Origin: Anseongella ginsenosidimutans | GTDB lineage: Bacteria; Bacteroidota; Bacteroidia; Sphingobacteriales; Sphingobacteriaceae | Length of the DNA: 64,000 bases | Direction of reading: 5' to 3' | Assembly (NCBI RefSeq): GCF_008033235.1 | Contig: NZ_CP042432.1 | Span: 434,001 to 498,000 of the forward strand | Shown here: positions 1 through 9,516 of the stretch, in pieces | Layout: each line of letters begins with the position of its first letter | Numbering within the stretch: position 1 is the stretch's first letter | Notes under the pieces: model-generated | Told to the model about the DNA's origin: nothing | What the model saw: the letters and a program-made list of their open reading frames with translations, nothing else | Database searches by the model: none | Program-made: the position numbers and the translations under genes

Positions 1-1167
1 CGGAAGCCATCACCACGTAATCATCGTTGGTAACCAGGTAGCGGGAAGGGCGCAGTCCGTTCCTGTCAAGGGTAGCCCCGATGATCTTTCCATCGGTAAA
101 GGTAATGGAGGCCGGGCCGTCCCAGGGCTCCATCAGGGCCGCATGGAACTCATAAAACGCTTTCTTGGCATCATCCATTTCCTCGTTGCCGGACCAGGCT
201 TCGGGAATCAGCATCATCATTACCTGGGGCAGCGGGCGCCCTGCGAGCGTAAGCAGCTCCACCACATTGTCCAGGCTCGCAGAATCCGAATTCGTCGGAT
301 CGCAAACCGGGAGGATCATATCCAGTTCTTCCTTCGTAAACACGGAAGATTCAAAGGTGGACTCGCCGGCCCTCAGCCAGTTCAGGTTACCCTTTACCGT
401 ATTGATCTCGCCATTATGGGCGATGTACCGGAAGGGCTGCGCCAGTTTCCAGGAAGGGAATGTATTGGTCGAAAAGCGCGAATGCACTACCGCAAGGGCA
501 GAAACCACCCGCTTATCCTGCAGATCGGGAAAGTAGGGAGCCACCTGCTCGGTAAGCAGCTGCCCCTTGTATACGATGGTTTTGTAGGAAGAAGTGGCTA
601 TATAAAAATCTTCCGCTTTGGGAATCGCCTCCCGGATGATATGCGTGGAATGCTTCCGCCAGATAAACAGCTTCCGCTCAAATGCTTCGGGATCGCTGAT
701 ATCGTCCGGAGACTGGATGAAAAGCTGTTCCATTACCGGCTCCCCTTCCAGGGCCATGCTGCCCAGGTCTTCGTTCGCCGTTGGCAGCGAGCGGTAACCC
801 AGCTGCTTCATCCCCAACTCTTCCAGCTTGCGTTCCAGGGTTTCCTTGCATTCTTCACGCACCTTTTCGTTCCTGGGAAAGAACACGACGGCCACTCCGT
901 ATTTCCCGAAAGAAGGGAGTTTAAAGCCCAGCTTCAGGCATTCATCATAAAGGAATTCATGGGGCATTTGTATCAGGATACCCGCACCATCCCCGGTATT
1001 CTCTTCACATCCGCAGGCTCCGCGATGGTTCATACGCTTTAACATATGAAGCGCATCATTCACCAGCTGGTGCGATTTACGTCCCTTTAAATGAGCAATA
1101 AACCCAACACCACACGCGTCATGCTCGAACTGAGGATCGTATAGTCCCCCGGCTGTCCCTTTTTCAT
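1..1167 (-). CDS. gltB: Glutamate synthase large subunit, N-terminal part (runs off left edge; apparent frameshift at start)
   Basis: This is the glutaminase (class II amidotransferase) domain of glutamate synthase, which transfers the amide nitrogen of glutamine to 2-oxoglutarate. The reverse strand reads LYDPQFEHDACGVGF just after the start; the Cys of the CGVGF motif becomes the catalytic N-terminal residue after propeptide removal. Further in are the conserved HRGA, GDGAG, HNGEINT and NGLRPSRY motifs. Only about 380 codons are inside the window. No start codon exists in this frame between an upstream stop and the CGVGF motif. An ATG at 1165-1167 lies one base out of frame and is followed by a run of five A (1160-1164 on the + strand); a sixth A would join it to the conserved frame. 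I therefore place the start there and suspect a one-base contraction. The gene lies downstream of birA on the same strand. Confidence 0.9.
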
Positions 1168-1322
1168 TCTTTCCCTTTCTCTCATATAATCAATATAATC
1201 CTACCTTATTTATACTTTCTGCAACAAAAATTGTTTTAACAAGGTATTTTTTTAATGGAGCGTGAAATTAATTATAAAATTCGTAATTCTGAAATTATTC
1301 CTGAAGCACTTGAAAATCCTTG

Positions 1323-1330
1323 CAAAATTA
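1323..1330 (-). promoter_or_regulatory. Candidate -7 box upstream of gltB
   Basis: The reverse strand reads TAATTTTG, matching the Bacteroidota -7 consensus TAnnTTTG. It lies in the roughly 195-bp AT-rich gap between birA and gltB and would give a leader of about 150 nt. An AACAA-N3-TTGTT inverted repeat at 1223-1235 lies between this box and the start codon. I see no clear -33 element, so the call is tentative. Confidence 0.35.
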
Positions 1331-1362
1331 TTTATTTTCCGCATCAAATACAATATACAGCG

Positions 1363-2229
1363 CTACAGGAACACAATCTCCTTTTTTTCAAACGTCAGCA
1401 GCCCCGTTTCTGTTTCCACCAATAGTTTTCCTTCGTGAGTGATACCGGTGATGACCCCTTCGAAGGGCTCCATCTCACTTGTACCCGGCTTGCTTTCTCC
1501 CGGGCCCGGGAGCGGCCTTTCCACGGCAGACTGGGGCGCTGCCGGCTGACTGCCGGCCACCTGTTGCTCCCGGCCTGGGCCGGACCGGAACAACTGCTTT
1601 TTTCCATAGCCCAGAAGATGCCTGAGATAGCTTTCCTTCAGGTCCTTGCGGCCGCCACCCTTTAATTGAAGAAAGCGGGCCTCGATGCTTTGACAGAGTA
1701 GCCCCAGCAGGGGCTCCAGGGGTAAGGCTGTATTGGTTTCCCGCATTAAAGAAGTAGCGCGGGGCAAGCCGGGGAAGCGTTCCTGGTTCACATTTAGCCC
1801 TATGCCTATCACGGAGGTTTTGAGTGCAGCGCCTGCTAGTAAATTTTCTATAAGTATTCCCCCCAGCTTTTTCTTACCTGCATAAATATCATTCGGCCAC
1901 TTAATATGGCAATCGTTCCCAAGAACCGGCTTCAGGGTGTCGAGAATCCCAAGGCTTACGGCCATGCTCAGGTAGAACTGGTCGGCCGGAAGCAGGAAAC
2001 TGCATCCCAGGACGATGCTGAATGTCAGATTCTTACCAGGTTCGCTAAGCCAGGAATTACCTGCCTGCCCCCGGCCTTGTTCCTGGCCTTCTGCCAAAAT
2101 TACAGTACCATCAGGCAATGGCCCAGAATTTGCCAGTAATAACTTAGCATAGTTATTGGTGGAATCGACCTTCGTTAAAGTAAGAAGATTTTTACCGATA
2201 AACAATGCGTTATTTGTGGAAATTTGCAA
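1363..2229 (-). CDS. birA: Biotin--[acetyl-CoA-carboxylase] ligase (BirA catalytic type, no HTH)
   Basis: The enzyme activates biotin with ATP and attaches it to the biotin carboxyl carrier protein in the cytoplasm. The 288-residue protein shows the biotinyl-AMP loop GRGQAGNSW (residues 52-60) and the KWPND motif (110-114), followed by GGILIE. It lacks the N-terminal helix-turn-helix of E. coli BirA, so it is a group I ligase without repressor function. Just before the C-terminal SH3-like domain is an unusual Pro/Gly/Ser/Gln-rich stretch (about residues 216-253) not typical of the family. The gene is divergent from rsfS with a 67-bp gap. A birA/rsfS/ftsH/LUD order is, from memory, common in Bacteroidota. 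Confidence 0.93.
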   Translation of the reverse strand: MQISTNNALFIGKNLLTLTKVDSTNNYAKLLLANSGPLPDGTVILAEGQEQGRGQAGNSWLSEPGKNLTFSIVLGCSFLLPADQFYLSMAVSLGILDTLKPVLGNDCHIKWPNDIYAGKKKLGGILIENLLAGAALKTSVIGIGLNVNQERFPGLPRATSLMRETNTALPLEPLLGLLCQSIEARFLQLKGGGRKDLKESYLRHLLGYGKKQLFRSGPGREQQVAGSQPAAPQSAVERPLPGPGESKPGTSEMEPFEGVITGITHEGKLLVETETGLLTFEKKEIVFL

Positions 2230-2278
2230 TGTAAAGCTTATTTTAGTGTCCTGTGCAGTATTGACAGGATAGATCTTA

Positions 2279-2286
2279 CAAAACTA
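2279..2286 (-). promoter_or_regulatory. Candidate -7 box for birA
   Basis: The reverse strand reads TAGTTTTG (TAnnTTTG consensus) about 50 nt upstream of the birA ATG, in the divergent birA/rsfS gap. No convincing -33 partner is visible. Confidence 0.4.
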
Positions 2287-2296
2287 AAAGATTTGA

Positions 2297-2668
2297 ATGG
2301 TATTAAAGAAAAGAAAGGATGATCCCGGGTTGATACAGGACATTGCCGTTCAGGGGATCATCGAAAAAAAAGGCCAGGAAATCGTCTGCCTTGACCTTCG
2401 AAATGTTAACACTTCTGTAGCTGATTATTTCATTGTTTGTCATGCCGAGTCGGGGACTCAGGTCCGCGCCATTGCGGATTCGGTCGAAGAAGAGATCTAT
2501 AAGGCATTCAGGGAAGATCCCTGGCAAAAGGAGGGCGTGGAAAACAGCGAATGGATTATTCTGGATTATGTTACTGTAGTAGTACATATATTCAAGAAAG
2601 AAAAACGCTATTTTTACGGCATTGAAGAATTATGGGGCGATGCCGAAGTGATTTATCAAAGCGCCTGA
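2297..2668 (+). CDS. rsfS: Ribosome silencing factor RsfS
   Basis: RsfS binds ribosomal protein uL14 on the 50S subunit and blocks joining to 30S during starvation. At 123 residues the length is typical. The family core is visible: VADYFIVCHAESGTQVRAIA (about 44-63), then a conserved segment ending in DYVTVVVHIF and the YGIEELWGDAE C-terminus. It begins 67 bp from divergent birA and is followed 90 bp later by ftsH on the same strand, so the two are probably co-transcribed with the LUD gene. Confidence 0.94.
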   Translation: MVLKKRKDDPGLIQDIAVQGIIEKKGQEIVCLDLRNVNTSVADYFIVCHAESGTQVRAIADSVEEEIYKAFREDPWQKEGVENSEWIILDYVTVVVHIFKKEKRYFYGIEELWGDAEVIYQSA

Positions 2669-2758
2669 CACCTGGAAGCACCTTTAAAACAAAACAGGTG
2701 GGCACAGGTTATTACAGAAATAATCCCGACAGGGGATAATCGATTGAATAAGAATTAA

Positions 2759-4864
2759 ATGGAAAAACAGCGAGCGAGAAAGGGAGAACAACGAATGCCC
2801 CAGGGAAAGCGAAAAGCGCCTAAACCGCCGAAATTCAATTTCATGTGGATATATGCCATTATTTTCGCAATAATAATTGGCTTTCAACTACTCAATAATT
2901 TTGGCACCAGCCCTGTAAATATACCGAAGCAGCGTTTTATGGCCGAGATGCTGCAATCGGGAGATGTCGATAAGGTACAGGCTTATAAAGAAGGAGACGT
3001 CACCAAGGTGGAGGTCTTCATCAAGAAGGAACGTCTTGCCGATGCTGAATACAAGGATGCCCCTTCTTCTTCATTTGGAAATAATACCGGCCCGCATTAC
3101 TTTTTTAACGTACCGTCCTTTGAAAGCCTGGATGCTGAAATGCAGGAGGCCCAGAAGGAACTGCCTGCCGCCGACCAGGTGGCTCCCAGGCTGCTGACCC
3201 AGCAGAATAATTATTTTACCGATCTCCTTCTTACCTGGCTGCTGCCGGTGGGGATCGTCATTTTAATATGGGTACTCCTCATGCGCCGCCTCGCCGGAGG
3301 CTCAGGCGGCCCCGGTGGCCAGCTATTCAATATCGGGAAATCCAAAGCCACCTTATTCGATAAGGAATCACAGGTAAACATTACCTTCAATGACGTAGCG
3401 GGGCTGGAAGAGGCCAAGCAGGAGGTAATGGAAGTAGTGGACTTTTTGAAAAGCCCGAAAAAATATACCAGCCTGGGCGGAAAGATACCCAAGGGGGTAT
3501 TGCTGGTAGGATCGCCCGGTACCGGTAAGACGCTGCTCGCGAAGGCGGTTGCCGGTGAAGCGCAGGTGCCCTTCTTTTCCCTGTCAGGTTCCGATTTTGT
3601 GGAAATGTTTGTCGGTGTGGGCGCCTCCAGGGTGCGTGACCTCTTTAAGCAGGCACGTGAAAAAGCGCCTTGTATTATTTTTATCGATGAAATTGACGCC
3701 ATTGGCCGGAGCAGGGGCAAAAACCAGATAATGGGCGGGAACGATGAACGCGAGAATACGCTGAATCAGCTGCTGGTGGAAATGGACGGCTTCGGCACGG
3801 ATACCGGTGTAATTATTATGGCGGCCACTAATCGGCCGGATGTACTGGATTCCGCTTTGCTTCGTCCCGGCCGTTTTGACCGGCAGATCTCCATAGACAA
3901 GCCGGACCTGCATGGCCGTGAAGAGATATTCAGGGTACACCTGAAGCCCTTGAAAACTGCCCGTGAAGTAGATCCGAAAAAACTTTCGGCGCAAACCCCC
4001 GGCTTTGCAGGGGCGGAAATTGCCAACGTGTGCAATGAGGCGGCGCTGATTGCCGCGCGCAGGGACAAACTGGAAATCGACATGCAGGATTTCCAGGATG
4101 CGATAGACCGGGTCATCGGCGGCCTGGAAAAGAAGAATAAGATCATTTCTCCCGAAGAAAAACGCATTGTAGCCTACCACGAATCGGGTCACGCCATTGC
4201 CGGCTGGTTCTTTGAACATGCCGATCCGCTCGTGAAGGTTTCCATTGTTCCCCGCGGGGTAGCGGCGCTGGGTTACGCGCAGTACCTGCCCAAGGAACAG
4301 TACCTGTACACGACCGAACAGCTGATTGACGGGATGAGCATGACCATGGGTGGAAGAGCAGCCGAGGAAATTGTATTCGGACGTATCTCAACCGGGGCGC
4401 AGAATGACCTCGAAAGGGTGACCAAACTCGCTTATGCGATGGTTACGATCTATGGCATGAATCCCAAAGTGGGTAATATCTCCTTCAATGATCAGCAAAA
4501 CGAATATGGCTTTGGAAAGCCGTATTCCGAAAAAACGGCCGAACTTATTGATAATGAAGTGCGGGAACTGATCGCGGGCGTATATGAGCGTACCAAGAAC
4601 CTGCTGGTGGAAAAAAGGGAAGGGCTTGAAAAACTTGCAGACGCATTGCTGAAGAAAGAAATACTTTTCCAGTCAGACCTGGAGGAAATATTGGGTAAAC
4701 GTCCGTTTGCGACGCATACCACGTATGACGAGTTTGTCAATGGCGCCTCTTCCGGCACCCCTCCCACCGAGCTGCCGGAAAGTCAGCCTTCCGACAGCCC
4801 CGCCAGTGAAGGAGAGTCAATCGAAAGTGACAACAAGGACGAAAAACCAATATTAAAGGACTGA
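2759..4864 (+). CDS. ftsH: ATP-dependent zinc metalloprotease FtsH
   Basis: FtsH is a membrane-anchored AAA+ protease that degrades damaged or short-lived membrane and cytoplasmic proteins. The 701-residue protein has a first transmembrane helix at about 29-45, an extracytoplasmic domain, and a second helix at about 155-175. The AAA module has Walker A GSPGTGKT (251-258), Walker B IIFIDE (306-311) and the second region of homology around 358-375. The zinc site HESGH is at 474-478. The C-terminal tail (about 675-701) is Ser/Pro/Glu/Asp rich. The start is the ATG closest to the basic N-terminus. The next gene starts 4 nt after the stop, suggesting translational coupling. Confidence 0.97.
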   Translation: MEKQRARKGEQRMPQGKRKAPKPPKFNFMWIYAIIFAIIIGFQLLNNFGTSPVNIPKQRFMAEMLQSGDVDKVQAYKEGDVTKVEVFIKKERLADAEYKDAPSSSFGNNTGPHYFFNVPSFESLDAEMQEAQKELPAADQVAPRLLTQQNNYFTDLLLTWLLPVGIVILIWVLLMRRLAGGSGGPGGQLFNIGKSKATLFDKESQVNITFNDVAGLEEAKQEVMEVVDFLKSPKKYTSLGGKIPKGVLLVGSPGTGKTLLAKAVAGEAQVPFFSLSGSDFVEMFVGVGASRVRDLFKQAREKAPCIIFIDEIDAIGRSRGKNQIMGGNDERENTLNQLLVEMDGFGTDTGVIIMAATNRPDVLDSALLRPGRFDRQISIDKPDLHGREEIFRVHLKPLKTAREVDPKKLSAQTPGFAGAEIANVCNEAALIAARRDKLEIDMQDFQDAIDRVIGGLEKKNKIISPEEKRIVAYHESGHAIAGWFFEHADPLVKVSIVPRGVAALGYAQYLPKEQYLYTTEQLIDGMSMTMGGRAAEEIVFGRISTGAQNDLERVTKLAYAMVTIYGMNPKVGNISFNDQQNEYGFGKPYSEKTAELIDNEVRELIAGVYERTKNLLVEKREGLEKLADALLKKEILFQSDLEEILGKRPFATHTTYDEFVNGASSGTPPTELPESQPSDSPASEGESIESDNKDEKPILKD

Positions 4865-4868
4865 CGCT

Positions 4869-5507
4869 TTGAAACCTATTACTACTCCTAAGGAGAGAAT
4901 GCTAAAGAAGATCAGGAAAGCGTTGATCGAAAAAAGAGAGAACCCTTACCCGGAAATTGAACCAACTTCTTTATATCCCGATCCGGAAGACTCCCTGGAC
5001 ATTGTTTTTGCCGAGGAACTCACCAGGGTGAACGGGGAGTTCCTGTATTGCGAGGACCAGATCCAACTGATAGAGAACCTGCTGTCTTTAAGCAGCCAAA
5101 AGAAATGGCGGCATATTTACTGCTGGGAGAATAAGCTCCAGTCCCTGCTCCGCAATTACGAATTTCCTTTCCGTTCCGATGACAAGGATTTTGAGCAGGC
5201 GGAAGTGGGAATCACCTTATGCGAGGCGTTGATTGCCCGGAATGGCAGCGTTCTCGTTTCTTCTGCACAAAACAGCGGCCGCCGCCTGTCCGTGTACCCG
5301 CATGCGCATATTGTGATCGCTTATTCCAGCCAGCTCGTAGCCGATTTAAAGGACGGCTTTGGCTTGCTAAAGGAAAAATACGGGGAAAAGATACCTTCTT
5401 ATACCGGCGTTATCACCGGCCCGAGCCGCACGGCGGATATCGAGAAAACACTGGTGCTGGGAGCCCACGGCCCGCGGGAACTCTACGTGTTTCTTCTCGA
5501 AGAATAA
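4869..5507 (+). CDS. LUD-domain protein (LutC/YkgG-like)
   Basis: The 212-residue cytoplasmic protein ends in LGAHGPRELYVFLLEE, the recognisable C-terminus of LUD-domain proteins, and contains an ITGPSRTADIEKTLVLG segment typical of the family. LUD proteins include LutC of L-lactate utilisation, but stand-alone Bacteroidota members next to ftsH have no assigned substrate, so I do not call it lutC. It follows ftsH by 4 nt and should be in the same operon. Confidence 0.85.
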   Translation: MKPITTPKERMLKKIRKALIEKRENPYPEIEPTSLYPDPEDSLDIVFAEELTRVNGEFLYCEDQIQLIENLLSLSSQKKWRHIYCWENKLQSLLRNYEFPFRSDDKDFEQAEVGITLCEALIARNGSVLVSSAQNSGRRLSVYPHAHIVIAYSSQLVADLKDGFGLLKEKYGEKIPSYTGVITGPSRTADIEKTLVLGAHGPRELYVFLLEE

Positions 5508-5571
5508 AATTTCAGCCTCGCCTTTTGGCAGACTTCTTGCACTTTTTCCCGGAACCAACGCTTTAAAATTT

Positions 5572-5853
5572 ATGAACAACCGGGAAAAGCTTGAATTAAT
5601 GGACAAAGTCCTGCGGGAGCTGGAAGACCTCAAAAACAGTCAGGTAGCCCTTATTAACAAAGCCGCCAAACTGCAGGTGGACAACATGGAGCTGAACGAC
5701 CAGGAACTGGATGAAAAACTGGGAGATGTTCACAACCAGCTATCCGAATCCCTGGACGCCATCACGGAAGTACAGATCCATTTCGAAGAACGGCGCGATA
5801 AATTCGAATCCGACCACGGCCTGATCGAAAACCCCGAAGGCGGCGAGCAGTAA
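5572..5853 (+). CDS. Small coiled-coil hypothetical protein
   Basis: This 93-residue acidic protein (rich in Glu, Asp, Leu and Asn) has heptad-like spacing over most of its length and no signal peptide or cysteine. I do not recognise a family. It lies 64 bp after the LUD gene in the same direction, is preceded by AAAATTT and begins MNNREKLELM. Its composition (low Arg, regular hydrophobic spacing) is protein-like rather than antisense-like, so I think it is real. It is convergent with the gene that follows, 43 bp away. Confidence 0.6.
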   Translation: MNNREKLELMDKVLRELEDLKNSQVALINKAAKLQVDNMELNDQELDEKLGDVHNQLSESLDAITEVQIHFEERRDKFESDHGLIENPEGGEQ

Positions 5854-5896
5854 TTGATCCAGACCGGCGCAATCTTTTCCGCCGCCGCCTTCTATT

Positions 5897-8800
5897 CTAT
5901 TCCACGGTAATAACTCCGTTCATCAAGCGCCAGTGCCCCGGAAAAGTACAAACGAATGGGTATTCTCCGGGCACTTCGGGCACCTTGAAAACCAGTTCAT
6001 ACGTCTCCCGGGGATTTACCAGGGGCGTTGTGAATAGGATTTCCGGCATCTGAGGAATATAATCCCGGCTGGCTCCCTGCGGATCCAGGGCCAGCTTGTC
6101 GGCGGCAGCCCCTACTTTTTCAAGAGAGCCGGGCTCCAGGATGAGCAGGTTATGCTGCATATGATCGGGATTCGTGAATACGATCTTCACGGTAGAACCT
6201 GCCCTAAGGGTAAGTTTCGTTTTGTCGTATTTCATTTCGTTCACGATCGTACTCAGGTTAATTACCTGGTCTGCTTCTTCGGTGCTAACTGCCGCTGTTC
6301 CGGCCTGAAGGAATACAAGCTGGCCATTCTCTATATAGCCTCCAAAGTTAAAATCATCTCCATAATCACCGGCATAGCCGTCTTCTTCCCGGTCATATCC
6401 GACGGAAAGTGAGTTTTCGGGCTGGCTTTCCAGCAAACCTGCCGCGTTTCCGCTTGCTACGGGTTTGCCGTCCAGGAAAAGGCTCATGGCGCCGTCTTTC
6501 GTTAAACTGGCCGTCAGCCGGAACTTGCCCGGCAGATCAGCTGAAGTCGCGATTATTTCGCTGCTGCCGTTCCTGTTTACCTGGAAATTCAGCCGCCCTT
6601 CTTTCATGTACAAAGCATAGCCGTTTTCGGCGTTACCATGGGCCAGGATCACGCCCTGTCTTTCATCCTCTTCCTGGTTCTGGGTGATATCCGCGGTAAT
6701 ACGAATTTCGCGGCCGGCTATATCCGGGAGATCGCGGGAACGGATCGTTGTCCACTTGTTGAAAGGAAATACCTTCATACGATCGCCTGCCGCAATACGG
6801 TCTGTCAGAGATGCTTCGGCGGCGGGGCCGGCCGCTGCCGCCCCCGTACTTTCATAGGCTTCCATAAAGCCCTGCCGGTTTACTTTAGCAGCAATAAGCA
6901 GCGCATGGGACACCCATTTATCTTTTGCGTTCTCAGGCAGGTTTGCCGCCTCATACAAGGCTTTTCCCAACTGGGCGGAGGGAGGCATTTCGGCAAGCGC
7001 CAAAAGTACCGCCAGCCGTACGCGCATATCGGGATCCTTCAGCAGGCCGGAAGCCAGCAGCGACTCCCTGATATCCTCGTTTCTCGGAAGCACCTGAACG
7101 GCCGCTTTCCGGACCCCTGCAGCAGGATGTTTCAGGGCCTGTAGCGCCGCGTCCAATGCTTCCTGGCTGGCACCGTCCATAAGGCCCAGGCCGTGCAGCG
7201 TCCAGAGCGCGTGCATGGCTCCGGCGTTAATTCCTGCTTTATCTACGTTCCGGTTGCTTACCAGGTCGTAAAGGTCGCCGGCAATTTCTTTGTTCCCGGT
7301 TTCCACCAGCAGGCGCTGCGCTGTGAGCCGCCAGAACATATTGTCATGCCGGAGCGCCCGTACCAGTTTCCCAGGTTCCTCCCTGCTTAGTTCAAGGGGA
7401 TCATAATCAGGGGCGTTCTCATAAGAAATACGGTAAATACGCCCGCGGGTATATTCGCGGAGAGAATCAATGTACGCGTTCCCCTTGCCATTTTCAAAAC
7501 CTTCCGGGGTAGGATTATGCTGAATGATAAAGTTGTACCAATCAAGTACCCACAGGGCGCCGTCGGGGCCAACTTCGGCATGCACAGGACCGAACCATTC
7601 ATCGGCGCTGGCCGTAAAGTTCCATCCGTCTTTCTCGTCAAAGCCAGAGCCGTTCTGTTCCAGCACGGCCTGATGGATGACCCTTCCGGTAGGCTCGCAG
7701 ACAAAGGCAATGCGGTTCCAGTATTCCTCCGGGAAGGCGCGGGCCGTATAAAGATTATGCCCGGCGGCGGCGGTAAATCCCCCGTGTACGTCAACCTGAC
7801 GAAGGTTCTTGGTTACCACATGCATGGCATAGTGCCCGTCTATCTTTTCGATTCCTTTTTCCGCCAGCCCGGCCAGCTCATAAAGGCGGTCGGGAATGGC
7901 AAAGTGGTCGCTGTGTTCATTGTTCGCCGTGGAAAGAAAAACGTCGAATTCTTCCGAAAAACCAAGCCCCCAGGTATTATTGGTAGTTGGCGCCATAAAC
8001 TCAAACTCCTTCCCGTCCGGGCTGAAGCGATACAATCCCGAACCGAAGCGCATATTCTTTCCGCCCAGGCTTCCTTCAAATCCTGAATAGCCAACGGTTC
8101 CCCAGACATTGTTGTCCATCCCGTACTTCAGGTTAGAGGGCCCGGCATGGGTATCAAAGGTCCCCCAGCCGTCAAACAGCACTTCCCGGACATCCGCCTT
8201 GTCATCTCCGTCCGTATCTTTCAGGAATAGGAAGTGAGGGGCCTGGGATACGATAAGCCCGCCGTTTGCAAAGACCATGCTGGTAGGGATATTGAGTTTA
8301 TCGGCAAAGACGGTGAACTTATCGGCGCGCCCGTCCCCGTCGGTGTCCTCGCATATTTTGATACGGTCGTCACCCGATCCGGGTGTATCAATAACTGTAT
8401 TGGGATAATCTTCCGTTTCGATCACCCACAGGCGGCCACGTTCATCCCAGGCCATGGCAATCGGGTTAATGATATCCGGTTCGGCGGCAAATAGCTCCAG
8501 CTCAAAACCTGCCGGCACCTGGATCTGGCTCATCGATTCTTCAGGGCTCAGGGGATGCTGGTATTGCGGCGGCGGATCTCTTTTCTCGTAATTCGGCATT
8601 CTGCCCGGTTCATAAACGGGCTCTGCAAGGGTAAACTGTTCCAGCCGTGCTTTTGCTTCATCTCCAACCGCCCAGAGGATACCGCTCCGGACAAGCTGCA
8701 GGAAGCCCGGATTATTGAACGTTCTCGCGTCATGGCCGAAGGCAGTATAAAATACCCGTCCTTTTCCGTAATCCCTTACCCAGGTATAAGGCTCCCGGTG

Positions 8801-9364
8801 ATCGCCTTCCACCCGTTCCATCAGCACCGTGATCTTATCGCTCAGCTTATCGTGTACATAGGTTTCATCCCATTCGGTAGTAAAGGCTTCCACACCGTTC
8901 ATGGACGGATGATCCGGTTTTACAATTTCCGCGGAAAAAGAACCTCCTTCGTGGCTTTTAAACTGCCCGCCTATCAGGTCCACCACTTCCGGGGAATTCC
9001 TGAAACACCAGGAAGCGCTGTGCAACGGAATAAAGCCTTTCCCGGATCTCACGAAGTCAAGCAATCCCTGCTCCTGAGCTTTGGTAATGCTGTCATGATT
9101 GGCATAAAGGATCAGCCCGTCATAAAGACCCAGGTCATCGCGGGTCAGATCATCCGGATCAGTGGTATACGTAATATTGATCCCTTCCTTAAAGTATTCG
9201 CGGGACAATATTTCCGCGAGCTGCTGCGAATTGTGATGCTCGCTTTCATGGCCCAGGAACAGGATCTCGAGTCGCCGCGGAGCATTGTCGTTTTTCCCGG
9301 CACATCCGGAAAACAATAAAAAAGGAATGGTTAAAAGGAGGAATAACTTTCTCATTTCTCGCAT
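5897..9364 (-). CDS. Giant secreted lipoprotein: ThuA + beta-propeller dehydrogenase + HEAT + LamG-like + azurin-type cupredoxin (copy B)
   Basis: Predicted 1155-residue surface or periplasmic oxidoreductase. A lipobox FSGC puts the lipidated Cys at residue 21. Domains in order: ThuA-like (about 31-235); a beta-propeller of the 'putative membrane-bound dehydrogenase' kind (about 275-640) with the acidic, calcium-loop-like EDTDGDGRADKF and KDTDGDDKADV motifs; HEAT-like helices (about 660-830); a LamG/concanavalin-like sandwich (about 860-1010); and a C-terminal cupredoxin (about 1040-1155). The copper ligands are visible as MQHNL and CTFPGHWRLM, i.e. C1139, H1144, M1148, with azurin spacing C-x4-H-x3-M. 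There is no CxxCH haem motif, unlike many planctomycete relatives. The likely role is oxidation of a sugar or polyol with electrons passed to the built-in blue-copper domain (inference). It is the last gene of the long minus-strand block and a full-length paralogue of the gene at 16958-20464. An ATG three codons downstream is an alternative start. Confidence 0.8.
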   Translation of the reverse strand: MREMRKLFLLLTIPFLLFSGCAGKNDNAPRRLEILFLGHESEHHNSQQLAEILSREYFKEGINITYTTDPDDLTRDDLGLYDGLILYANHDSITKAQEQGLLDFVRSGKGFIPLHSASWCFRNSPEVVDLIGGQFKSHEGGSFSAEIVKPDHPSMNGVEAFTTEWDETYVHDKLSDKITVLMERVEGDHREPYTWVRDYGKGRVFYTAFGHDARTFNNPGFLQLVRSGILWAVGDEAKARLEQFTLAEPVYEPGRMPNYEKRDPPPQYQHPLSPEESMSQIQVPAGFELELFAAEPDIINPIAMAWDERGRLWVIETEDYPNTVIDTPGSGDDRIKICEDTDGDGRADKFTVFADKLNIPTSMVFANGGLIVSQAPHFLFLKDTDGDDKADVREVLFDGWGTFDTHAGPSNLKYGMDNNVWGTVGYSGFEGSLGGKNMRFGSGLYRFSPDGKEFEFMAPTTNNTWGLGFSEEFDVFLSTANNEHSDHFAIPDRLYELAGLAEKGIEKIDGHYAMHVVTKNLRQVDVHGGFTAAAGHNLYTARAFPEEYWNRIAFVCEPTGRVIHQAVLEQNGSGFDEKDGWNFTASADEWFGPVHAEVGPDGALWVLDWYNFIIQHNPTPEGFENGKGNAYIDSLREYTRGRIYRISYENAPDYDPLELSREEPGKLVRALRHDNMFWRLTAQRLLVETGNKEIAGDLYDLVSNRNVDKAGINAGAMHALWTLHGLGLMDGASQEALDAALQALKHPAAGVRKAAVQVLPRNEDIRESLLASGLLKDPDMRVRLAVLLALAEMPPSAQLGKALYEAANLPENAKDKWVSHALLIAAKVNRQGFMEAYESTGAAAAGPAAEASLTDRIAAGDRMKVFPFNKWTTIRSRDLPDIAGREIRITADITQNQEEDERQGVILAHGNAENGYALYMKEGRLNFQVNRNGSSEIIATSADLPGKFRLTASLTKDGAMSLFLDGKPVASGNAAGLLESQPENSLSVGYDREEDGYAGDYGDDFNFGGYIENGQLVFLQAGTAAVSTEEADQVINLSTIVNEMKYDKTKLTLRAGSTVKIVFTNPDHMQHNLLILEPGSLEKVGAAADKLALDPQGASRDYIPQMPEILFTTPLVNPRETYELVFKVPEVPGEYPFVCTFPGHWRLMNGVITVE

Positions 9365-9516
9365 GGAATTAGTTCAGATCATCAGTTTAGTGTCAAGTTA
9401 ACACCGCACTGAAACCAAATATGAGAAAAATTCCTCCTTGATTATTGCATAATTATTTCCATTGCTGAGCTTAATTTATCATCAATTATTGCCTAAGCGT
9501 CAGATTCAGGATAAAA

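Noticed and set aside
143-1042. Long plus-strand frames opposite gltB
   Set aside because: They are antisense shadows; the reverse strand encodes unmistakable glutamate synthase motifs over the same bases.
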